From contig JAALGY010000028.1 in assembly GCA_032358165.1 (NCBI GenBank), forward strand, positions 62,001 to 126,000: 64,000 nucleotides of DNA. Reading direction: 5' to 3'. The DNA comes from Diplosphaera chodatii (Eukaryota > Chlorophyta > Trebouxiophyceae > Prasiolales > Stichococcaceae). The notes under the pieces were generated by a model. That model had not been told where the DNA came from, made no database searches, and saw nothing but the letters and a program-made list of their open reading frames with translations. Positions within the stretch are counted from its first letter, which is position 1; each line of letters starts with the position of its first letter. Both the position numbers and the translations under genes were made by a program. This document shows, piece after piece, positions 22,800 to 33,004 of this stretch.

Positions 22800-23667
22800 C
22801 GCAGCGGCCGCGCCGCCCGCCCGGCTTCGCGGGCAGCAGCAGCTGCCGGTGGCTTCGCCGGAGTGCTGCCTCCTGTGCTGGGATTGACCTGATCTGTCAA
22901 ACTTCAAGTTGCTTCAATGAATAGATCGGACGCAGCTGGAGATCCGGCCAGGGGTTTTGTGTTGGACGCTATACACAGGTCATCTAATGCCATGCGCAGG
23001 CATGCCACGTTCCTGAGGGCAACCGAGACAGCATTACAAAACCCGTAAATAGACGTGGCCACATTAGACGGCCCGAAGGCAGGATGTGCCGCTCCTGTGC
23101 GATCTACATCTGCAGCACGCTACTGCGTCCTCCGCATCAGGCGGGTCCTAAGTTAATGCACGAGAGCAGACATCCTACTCATGATGCACAGTCTGCTAGT
23201 CGCATGCCAGGCACGTCTTCGACTTGGACGGCCTAGCTCCGGCAGGCCAGCGCATTCTGCAGTTGCATGGTAGCAAAGCAGGGTTGCAACCAAAGCAGTG
23301 TCGCACCTCACGATGTGCTGGACGCCGTGGCCCTCGCCACTTTTCGCAGCAGAACGTACTCACTTGCCGTCCGTGTTGCTGATCAGTGCCACTTGTGTCT
23401 GTCTAGTGCAGCAGCAGTGTCGAAACGCTCGAGCTGGTCTGAAATTGCCCTTTTCCTCTTGAAATATTTCGCAGATTATTGTAGGGCTTACACGCCAGCA
23501 TGCATCCTCGGTTCGCAACAGCGCATCTTGCACACATGCATGCACAAGAGATTCATTACTTCTCGGGATCACAGCTGGTCACAGCATATGCGTTGCGCTC
23601 TCAGCGCGTCAGGCAAAAACACGATGTAGAGTATTGAGGTACACCGAACCGACACATCAAGCGTCTT
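22800..23667. promoter_or_regulatory. Divergent intergenic region, Gln-rich gene / K+ channel
   Basis: About 870 bp between two divergent start codons. The plus-strand stretch 23440-23660 is more AT-rich than the surroundings (for example cttgaaatatttcgcagattatt), as expected for the channel promoter or 5' UTR. No exon is apparent. Confidence 0.45.
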
Positions 23668-26600
23668 ATGGACAACGTGCGAGGCTGGCTGCGCCGCATT
23701 ACAGGCAACGATGCGGCGCCAGAGGAGGATCATGATCAGCTCAGCACGCTGCCCTTCATTCAGAGGCAAAACAACGAGCTCAGGCGCAGCACATCACAGG
23801 GTGGCAGCAACTCGGAAGACGAGTCCAACGGCGGGGGCGGCTTCACCTTCGGCGCCTTCCTGCAGCGCCTGCCGCGGCCGTCGGTGCGGCTGCTGAAGCT
23901 GACAGACCCCGACAAGGGCGAGGAGGAGGCGCTGCGGCACCGGGGCTCCCTGTGGACGCCCGACCGGGGACCGGGGTTTTACCAGACGCAGCGCGCACGC
24001 TCTGCAGCGCCGCACCTGGTCACCACCGGCAGGTGTGCTCCTGTCGCGTGAAAGATAGCTTCAGCGTAGCATACAGCTTGGCGAGTGTCTGGCATTGGGC
24101 CGCAGCTGTCGGCCAGAGCCAGCATTCCCTACTGCGAAATGGCGAGCGATAAATTGCTCGTGCTTGCTGTGCCACATCAGTGAATGCTGACTGGCGCTTA
24201 CCCGTGCTCCACGCCGCGGTATTGCATCGCGGCCATGACAGATGTTCTCCCTGCACTCCATGCGCACCCTGCAGATGACGTGACCCCATGCGTGCAGGCA
24301 TGCGGGGCGGTCGCGGGTGGTGTACGAGGGCATTGAGCGGCGGCAGCTGACGTACCACATCTGGAAGCGCGACTTCTTCACGTCGTGCATCAACCTCAGC
24401 CTGCCGTACGCCATCGGCCTGGCGCTGCTGCTGTACACCGCGTCCTTCTTCTTCTGGGCCACCATCTGGTGGTGGATCTGGAAGTGAGTGGCGACCCTCA
24501 ACCGCACCAGGGCCTTACCATGCTTCTCAGGCCGACCTGCTTTTCCTGAAGAAAGGTCGAATGCCTGTGTCTTAGGGAGCAGTCCTGCTACTGCTGCTGA
24601 ATGTCGCAATCATGGGACCACAGCAAGTGCATTTATCATAAACAATGTCGGAGGAGTCCAGTCCATGTCGCATTGCCGGAGCTGCTATGTTGGCAGTCAG
24701 CTCGAGCGGATGTGTCATCCACTTGCAGGACGCACCCCGACTGCGTCAGCGACTTTGAGGGCTATGTCTCTGCCTTCGTGTTTGCCGTCGCCACGCAGCA
24801 GACCATTGGTGAGCTGTGTTTTGCCTGCTGCTGCAAGGACATCATCATCTGTGGTCGCTACAGGTGGCGCAAGACAAGGCAGCGCACATGATAGTTCACC
24901 ACGCGGGGTGCCTGATGCAGGGTATGGTGATGTGAGCCCCAACAACTGCTGGCTTGCCAACACGGTGATCACCATCCAGTCGGTGTATGCGCTGCTGCTG
25001 AACGCGGTGGTGCTCGGCATCGTGTTTGCCCGCGTCAGCCGCCCCGGCCAGCGGGTGCGCCCCTCCACATGCCCATGCCCACGAGGCTCCACACCCTGCT
25101 GGTTGGTGCTGCAAAATGTTGTTTTAAATGCTGCACAGCATCTGATATCATGCTTTGCTGCTGCAAACGGGGATCGTATGCTAACCGCAGGGCCGCACGA
25201 TCTTCCTGTCGGACTCGGCGGTGGTGGCGCGCCGCGACGGCGACCTGAAGTTCATGTTTCGCCTCGCCGACATCCGGCCGCGCTACCAGGTGCGGGCGTG
25301 CCTGCTGCAGGGTGGGAGTGCGTTGTGCAAGGGCTTTTCAGGGGCAGGCGGCACACTCAGCGCAACCTCTGTTGCTAAGCTGGGGCTGCAGCATGTGGCC
25401 ACATGATGCACGTGGTGCGGGGTTTGCACATGCAGAGGGCATGCTGCTAGCTTTGGCATACTCGTACCCTGAACTTTGCAGTCGCGTGGCCACAACATGC
25501 CTGTTGGTTGGCTTGCTCGTGATGTGCACTGTCGTCCTCCAAGCCCGCCATACTTTATACATCTTACACATCGACCGGACACCACAGACTGCAGTGCTAG
25601 CTGTGCTGCCTTGGCATGCACAGCAGTCGCACGGGGCCCTTGACCTGCACTGCCCATGTTCGACCTAGTCCTTGCGAGCTCCCCACAGGCAACACTATTT
25701 TTAGGGTTTTTAGGGTTAGGGTTCACGTCATTTGATGGCCGTGCAGGTGGTGAACCCTCGCATGCACGCGCACCTGTACACATGGGGCGCGGGCCACACC
25801 ACTGCGGAGGGCGAGCGCATCCCCGTCAAGGTGCCTTCTCAGCTCCCCTCGCATGGCACCTGCCCGCTTGTCCAGCCGCATCCAGCAAGCGCCTGCTGCT
25901 TCCTGCTGACTCCAGCAAGCCCTGGCGGTCGGAGTCGGTTTGGGCATGGCGCCGACGCCCTTCCACCCGCGCTTGTGAACCCTGCTTCGGCTGCGCAGGT
26001 GGAGCAGCTGGACATCAGCTACGGGGAGGGCATGATGCTGCTGCCCATCACCGTGGAGCACACCATCGACGAGCGGTCCCCCCTGTGGGGCCACTCCCAC
26101 GACTCCCTGCTGGTATGCCCTCACCCTAGCTCTCCCGACACGTCAGCGATGACATTTGATGAATGCTGCTCAGCACAGCTCCTGGATCATGATCAGCAGC
26201 TGGATCACCCTGGCCACAGCCCCACGCCTTCATGTGCCTGGGCCTGGCTCCGCGCCCTACTTTGGTACGCGAAGGTGTGTCCGGCACAACCGCTGACCAG
26301 CACTGAGTGGGCGCAGGCGCTTGGCGCGGAGATCGTGGTGGTGTTCGAGGGCACCTCCGAGTTCGGCCACATGTTCAGCACGCGGCAGAGCTACCTGCCG
26401 CGCGAGATCCACTGGGGCTACCAGTTCGTGCAGATCGTGCACCCCGCCGACCCCGGCTCCACGCAGCACATCGTGGACATCTCCAGGTGCGGCGTCTCAT
26501 CCTGAAGCCTTCGGCTCATCAGGCTGCTGACCACACTGCAGACTACCACTTAGCAAGAAGGCGCACCTGGTGCAGACATCCACCAGAGTGGCATCGCCTC

Positions 26601-29600
26601 TGGTGGATGTGCAACACCAGGTATGCCTGCTCGTTCTGCAGCAGCAGCTCGTAGGAGTTGCACCAAATCTGTGTCCAAAAGGAGCACCACTCGTACCACA
26701 GCCCATGAACACAATCTTCTTTCTGCCTGTTGTCGAAGCAGACAAACAGGCTAACGTGTGGTTTGTCAAATGTCCAAGTGCGCCTGAGCAAACCTGGCTC
26801 ATGTTTGCAGGTTCCACGAGATCGAGCCGCAGTCGACGGTGATGGAGCTGCTGCGCCCCTCGCAGCTCAGCCGCAAGGTGCTCTCCCCGCCGCGCGGCTG
26901 CGTCCCCGCCTCCGAGCTGGCCGCTAACACCCTGGCCCTGTCAGGTATGGTACGGGCCTGGTATAAATTTTTTAGGCCAACCCTGTGCTCCCCACTCGTT
27001 GAGGGCTTGCATAGGCTGGTGTTGGAAGCATGCAACTGCCAGGGCTGCCCTGTCAGTTGTAACGTGCCGAGAAGTATTTGTGTGCGCTCAACAGTCCGAT
27101 CAGCAAACATCAAAGCGGGCTGTGTCCCCGCCCGAGGCGCAGTCACCCGGCTGCACGCTGACCGGATCACTCCTGCGACGCGCAGACCAGCTGTGCGTGT
27201 ACCAGGCGGGCGGGGCGCTGCGGCTAGCGGCGCGCGTGGGGGACACGCGGCCCGGGCAGATGCTGGACGTGCGCGTGCGCATGTACCTGTACCGCTGGTC
27301 GCGCCCCGGCGCCAGCCGCGCCAACCTGCTGGACGCGTCCGAGCCCTTCCAGATGCAGGTGGGGCATACGGTATCGCACCAGTCGCAGTTGGCTGAGTGT
27401 GCTTAATTTTGATACGTGGTTGCTGCTGATGGCCTGGTGTTCTGAGTTTAGCAGCGACTATGTTTGGTGGCCGGAAACGGCAGCATGCGGGTGGTTTACT
27501 CTCCGCCAGGCGCTGTAGAAGCAAGCAAGTCTCACAGCGAGCTCTGCTTTTGCAAGGAGCTCGTATGCGAGGCTGCCTTCTTCAGCGCCTGGCAGCGGCT
27601 CAGGGCCTGCAACAGCGCTTGCATCGAGTTTTGGTGTGGGCGAGATGTGCAGCAATCATTGCTGCTCATGAGTCAGGAGAGGGTTTGCAGCATGTCCGAC
27701 TCGAAAGGCAATCCGGGTAACGGAGGCCATGCTCCAGATTGGTGCTGATGCTTTAAGTCTTGCCACAGGAGCTGGGGGTGGCGGGCGGCGACCGGCTGTG
27801 CCTGCGGCTGCCGACGCTGGTGTCCCACATCATCGAGGAGGACTCCCCCCTGGAGCACTGGGCGGAGGCCTCCGGCATCCTGCTGGACGCCGACTCCGAG
27901 ATCGTTGTGGTGGTGAGCGTGACACAATGCTCAAAATGGCACTGGAAACACTTGGCGTGCACCAGGCTTCTGCCATTGGCGCTCCGAAACCTCAGCAAAG
28001 AAGGGTTTATCGTGGGGCGCTTCTTGTTGCTTGTAGATTGTTTGGCCTTCAGTATCGTGTCGTCCGAAGTGCAAGCCACCCCGTCGCAGAGTGCATCGCT
28101 GCAGCTGTGGTCGGAGGTGCAGGTGTTGCTGACCTGTACCACTTGGGCGTCTAAGCCCGAGTGGCCAGTTGATGGACTTGGGCTCTTCTGGCCAACAGTG
28201 CAGAACTCATGTCATGAAACAGGAATCGTGATCTGCTGTCCTCAAGGTCTGCGGACGAACCATGCAGTCCTCTTAGCACCTGGCGGTGGTGGCAGCGGGT
28301 TACATTTTTCAAGCTGTTGGCACAGACACAACTGCGCTGCGCCTGTGTGCCACAGGCGGAGGCGGTGACGTATGCGGGGCAGCACCAGGCGATGCGGCAG
28401 CGCACCTACAGCGTGCTGTCGGACATCAAGACCGCGCACCGCTTCGCCCCCATGGTGGTCCCCCCCGCGGAGACACACGACGGGCACCCGGGCATCACCT
28501 GGGAGGCGTTCCACAAGGTGTGCTCGGGAGGCGCCTGCTACCCAATATGCGCGGCCACCAGCCGTTTTGTGCCTTGGCCTTGCTTCAGCTCGCCGAGGGC
28601 ACTCTGCTGCCATCCCACACCACACTGTGGTTGCAGCAGCGTGGCTAGTGACTTGACACGCGCTCAACACGCCAAATTGTCATGTCGCCGAGACAGACGT
28701 GGAATGCTTGAAGACAGTCTGGGCAGTGCCACACAAGCCATGCAGGATTGGGCTTCGTGCATGGCATGAAACAGCACAGCAAGAATTCGACCTGCTGAGT
28801 ATGCAGGTGCCTTCAAACAAAGAAAGATGTGCTGCAGACATGGCCTAGTCCGTAGTGCAAAACGCGATGCAAGCGCTGCGTCAACTGACCGATGCGATCA
28901 CCTCAATACCTGTCTGTGGCCCTGCCGCCGCAGCTGCTGCCGGTGCCGGATGAGGAGCCGCCTGCGACGGCAGCAGGGGGGCCCTCGGCGCGGCAGCGCT
29001 CGCAGCCGCTGCCCCACGGGCGCAGCAGCGGCGGCGGTGCCGACGGCGACAGCACCTCAGCCGCTGCAGGGCTGCCGCGGCGGCACGCCCCGCGCCCGGG
29101 CGCCGCCTCGGCGCTGCAGCGCACCGCCACCGCGCCCCCGCCCCAGGTGCGGGACTGTAAACCCTGACCCTGGAAACCTCAGATGCCACGCGGCACTGCC
29201 TGCTCAACAGGCTTACAGGCTGCCAACGGCAACAGATGGCGTGCCTGGTGTGTGAGCAGTCCAGGAGCGCCTGTGCAGTGGCAGGGTGCTGCATGCTTGC
29301 TCCAAACCCTACCGCCAGACGCCGAGAGCTGTCCGCTAGCCTTACGTGGCCCTGCTGCTTCGAACACGACCGCCCCGGTACTTGCTCACAGGGCCCGCCC
29401 ATGCAGCGCGCAGCCAGCGCGGCCAACCTGGGGCCGAGGCCCGGCACCCAGCCGTCCGTCGCAGCATCCAGCCAGTCCTTCACAGCAGGTGCGGCCCCGT
29501 TGCTGCCAGCCTGAGCGCGGCGCGCACCCCCGGTGGCGTGCTGTGCGCTGCCACTGCCTCCAGCTGAGTACACCCTGGCTGCAGGCACGCCGGGCGGCGG

Positions 29601-30452
29601 CGGCGGCCAGCAGCAGCAGCAGCGGTACGGGCGGCAGCAGCGGCCGGGCACTGCGCTCACGTCGCTGGCGGGGGACCCCCTGGAGTGGCACCGCCCCGGG
29701 CGAGGTGCGCATGCTTAGGCCCCCTGCCATCCGCTGGCAAGGGGTCTTGGCGAACCCATCTGTAAGCTAGGTCTGAACTACACAGCACCCATACCAATTC
29801 AAGCCTCTGCTGCAAGGAGGCGCTGGCCCCTAGCCTTGCGTATGCGTCGGCATCATGCGCCGTTGACTGGCGTGCCAACGCTCTTCCTATGAGGTGACAG
29901 TTCCTCTGCGTGCAGGCGGCGGCAGGCACAGCGGCAGGCGGCACCCCGATGGGGCGCTCCCGGAGAGCAACGGCAACGGCGACGGCACGCCGGGGGGCCA
30001 CAGGTACGACCCCGTCCGCACGGCGCGGGGCGCTGTCACCGCCGCGGAGCCGCCGCTGTCCAGCAGCAGCTCCCGCTCGAAGAGGCGAGTCCACACCAGC
30101 ATCGCTGGGCACCGGCTGCTTCACGGCCCTCCACGTGGTTTGAACTATCCACATGAGTTCGGGGTTGCATATATATACTAGCATATGCGCGATTCCAGCA
30201 TGCACATGGGGCTGCAGGTCGGCCCGGCAGCCGTCCAGTGCGGAGGGCACGCTGGACAGCACGACGCTGTCGGACCCCGACACCTGGCACACGAGCCGCG
30301 CTTTGCGCAACGTGTACTTCCCGCCGTTACCCACGCAGCCGCAGCCGCCGCCATCACCCCCGCAGCCGCAGCAGCAGCAGCCGGAGGCTGCTGAACAGCA
30401 GGAGCAGCAGCCGGGGGAGCAGCACCAGCAGGAGGGGCAGGGGCAGACGTGA
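23668..30452 (+). CDS. Inward-rectifier K+ channel with two cytoplasmic domains
   Basis: Exons: 23668-24032, 24298-24483, 24729-24808, 24921-25054, 25191-25289, 25747-25830, 25999-26112, 26317-26486, 26811-26944, 27186-27358, 27769-27912, 28356-28517, 28934-29146, 29392-29488, 29585-29704, 29916-30084, 30218-30452; 892 residues in frame. A ~120-residue acidic/polar N-tail leads to TM1 (~152-182, Trp/Phe-rich), a pore helix, the K+ filter TIGYGD (209-214) and TM2 (~220-245). Kir-type cytoplasmic domain 1 (~256-410) shows LKFMFRLADIRP, MLLPITVEHTIDERSPLWG, AEIVVVFEG, LPREIHWGYQFV and ISRFHEIEP. A second, diverged copy follows at ~456-605 (ALRLAARVGDTRPGQMLDVR, LVSHIIEEDSPLEHW, SEIVVV, LSDIKTAHRFAPMVV). 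The ~280-residue tail is Gln/Pro/Ser-rich. Family channels have one such domain and are ~350-450 residues long. The last intron uses a GC donor. Confidence 0.9.
25696..25723. repeat. Interstitial telomere-like array near an acceptor
   Basis: tttttagggtttttagggttagggtt: three TTAGGG-containing units in K+ channel intron 5, ending about 23 nt before the acceptor of exon 6 (AG at 25745-25746). Confidence 0.85.
30085..30217 (+). other. GC-AG intron, last intron of K+ channel gene
   Basis: The exon ends AAGAG and the intron starts gcgagt. Only this donor gives phase 2, which joins the acceptor ctgcag at 30217 to the frame that reads through to the stop at 30452. The nearby gtccac site would give the wrong phase. 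Confidence 0.7.
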
Positions 30453-31119
30453 CAGCGGCAGGTGTGCAGGTACGTGACACTGGCAGCAAAGGAGAGACAG
30501 GCAAATCCCCGCAGCAGACGATAGCAGCAGCAGGAGTCTGTTGTGGCCGTGATTGCGGCGATATCCCTGTGACCAGCAAGCTCATTAGCCTGTCAGTTCT
30601 GCGTGGCAAGTCCAGTGCTGCAGGAAGGTCTGAACAGAGCGTCAGTTGGCCCGAACCCCGGAATAATGCGATCCAGTTGGAACAACAATGGTTGCCCCTG
30701 CTTGTTGATGGGCTCTTGCGCTTGTGCTTTGCATGTCTCTGCTGCGATATGGCCAGCTTGTGGTGCCCAGTGCCCTGCTGTCACCCCATATATGTGGTGC
30801 ATGGTCTCGACAGCACAGGATGGTTTGCTGGCCACCATGCTTAGTTTGTAAACACTTGTTTGGTCCGATGACCTCGCAGCTGCCCACATGGCATGGTATC
30901 ATCAATGGGCCAGTCAATGGCAATCAATGCGATGACATAAACCCAAGTGGCCAGCGTGGGTGGGCTGATGCTCAGCTTGCGTTGCAACATCACCTGTTAC
31001 AGACATACTCGCGTGGATCCTCGGCCGAGCACATACGGAACTTGTGGCACGCACCCTGCAGTCGCAGCAGCCCCCCTCACTCTGTGACTTTTGCCAGCCA
31101 TCTAGGTTTTGCTGCGCAG
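30453..31119. other. Intergenic, K+ channel 3' end to YnfA-like gene
   Basis: Holds the channel 3' UTR and the upstream part of the YnfA-like gene. A plus-strand frame is open through much of it in phase with the YnfA exon, so a first exon or the leader peptide may lie here, but no start could be fixed. A tgtaa motif at about 30846 lies far (about 395 nt) from the channel stop. Confidence 0.4.
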
Positions 31120-31990
31120 CTGTGGCCACTTGCGGTCACACACGCTGCGCTGGCGTCGCCGGGGGCCGACGCCGGACTGCAAGCGAGCGCGCTGCCCCCT
31201 CCTGCGCTGCCGTCAGCGCCGTCACCAGCCGCTTCTGCTGATGGCGGCGACGGCAAATTCCACTGGACGCCCGGCGCCATCTGCCTGTCGCTGTTCCTGT
31301 TTCTGGTCGCCGGGCTGCTGGAGATCGGCGGCGGCTGGCTCGTATGGCAGACCATCAGGCGCGTGGACTGCACAGCGAGGCGTGACTGAGCCTGCACCCT
31401 TGGCGCATGAAGCTTTGTGGGAGGACCCTGCTGCGCCTGCAGACCAGGCCGCGCTCCAAGCTCAGACACAGGAGCAGCCGTGGAAGACATCATCTATAGC
31501 CGGCCGCTGGCTGATCGCTTATTTCATTGCGCTGCAGGGAGCACAAGGGCTGGTGGATGGCGGTGCTGGGGGCGCTCGTGCTGATCGCATACGGCTTCGT
31601 GCCGACGGCGCAGCCCGTGGACAACTTCGGCCGCGTGTTCGCCGTCTACGGCGGCTTCTTCATCATCCTATCCTACCTGTGGGGCTGGGCCGTCGACGGC
31701 GACCGTCCCGACACAGGTGGTGGTCGGCGGCAGCGCTAACCGCATTTGCACCTGATGACGGCTGCTTATGCGCTGGTCTGATGGCCCCCCAAGCGTGCTT
31801 CCACCACCACCGCCACTGCCTGAGCACATCGCAGGCGGGTGCACATGAACACAGCGTGCTCGTCAGACACTGTCTGGCATATGCGTCGCCAAAGGAGCTG
31901 AATATGAGGCGTGCCGTGGCTGCAGGTGACTGGATCGGCAGCGGGGTCGCGCTGGCTGGCGTGGCCATCGCGTGGTTCTGGCGTCGATGA
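31120..31990 (+). CDS. YnfA/UPF0060 family small membrane protein (5' end open)
   Basis: Four-helix inner-membrane protein family, common in bacteria, related to small multidrug-resistance transporters; function is poorly known. Exons: ~31120-31358, 31538-31716, 31926-31990. The conserved core is complete: SLFLFLVAGLLEIGGGWLVW, then HKGWWMAVLGALVLIAYG, FVPTAQPVDNFGRVFAVYGG, FFIILSYLWGWAVDGDRPD and DWIGSGVALAGVAIAWFWRR, matching the order and spacing of the ~108-residue bacterial proteins. Ahead of the core lies an Ala/Pro/Ser-rich stretch that could be the end of a plastid or mitochondrial targeting peptide. The frame is open far upstream (in-frame ATGs at 30724 and 30868), so the start is not settled; 31120 is the position after a good acceptor (gctgcgcag). 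Intron 1 appears to use a GC donor. Confidence 0.85.
31359..31537 (+). other. GC-AG intron in YnfA-like gene
   Basis: The exon ends ACCATCAG and the intron begins gcgcgtgg. Phase 2 is required to read REHKGWW after the acceptor gctgcag at 31537. The downstream gt sites give the wrong phase or run into the TGA at 31387. Confidence 0.65.
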
Positions 31991-33004
31991 TTGGTTCTGT
32001 AGCACCACTCAACCGTTGACCACTATATTTGGCAGGCCTACCAGCCACTGCCAGTGCAGCCATGCTACAGCGGTGCGATCTGAAGAGCGGGCTGCATGGG
32101 CTGAGGAGCATTGATATGAAGCCTGGTCCAAGGTGCATATGCAGCGGGTGTGTACACTAGTCAGTCCTGGGTTTGCATGTTGGAAGTATCAGTTTGGAGG
32201 TTGCTCTGGAGCGACACAATATGTGTTAGCACTGCAGGTAGTATCACATCACGTCTTGTGAACGATTTTCACCTGAGATCAATACCTGTATGAGTGTCAT
32301 CCGCTCCTTACACTGTAATACACAATAAGTTGCACCTGGCAGACGCCACATGTTCGCCTGTTTTGCAAGCTTCGGCAGTACAACAGGGGCTGCCGTGTCT
32401 CCAGTGGTGCAACCCCAACTGACGACCGGACTGATCGCTCGCACTGACTTCCTCGCACCGGCGAGCAAATCTCAAGAGCCACCGTTTGAGATGCACCAAC
32501 ACGAAACACGATGTTGTCGACACTTGCTTCTTGCCGTGGCATTCCTATGCCATAGCGCTCAGCAGCGCGTGGTGGGGCTGCAGTCTGTGTCGTGCACAGT
32601 CCAGCACTGCAGCCCGATCATCTCGGTTTAACGGGCAGTGGTGGTTCTGCTGTGCCTGACGAGTCCTCAGGTTGTTTCATCTATTGTCCCTGCACCCCGA
32701 ACTCTGGTCGCGGAGCGCTGTGGGGCGCTTGTTCTTCGGGAGTTCAGCAATCGTCACCAACGATGTGCAGCAGGCACAGCAGACGAGCATCCTGGGCAGC
32801 GCTAGCCCTATGAAGGTTGGCTGACAGCCAGACAACATGGGAGCGTGCACTTCGAAGCCAGCAACCAAGGAAGATCGGGTGTGCAGCATGCAGATGTGCA
32901 CCCTCACGTCTGTCTGGTGCCTAGATCAACGTATCAGGCCACTTTGCAACGCAAGCAGGTGGCAGGCACCATTACTTTGAACACATTGAACACATAAGAT
33001 CGGC
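31991..33004. other. Intergenic, no gene seen
   Basis: About 1 kb between the YnfA-like stop and the kinase start. It is less GC-rich than its surroundings and carries no exon chain; it should contain the YnfA 3' UTR and the kinase promoter. Confidence 0.5.

Noticed and set aside
23700..24900. Bacterial-type K+ channel contamination
   Set aside because: The pore region is split by canonical introns and flanked by algal-style low-complexity sequence, so it belongs to the nuclear genome.
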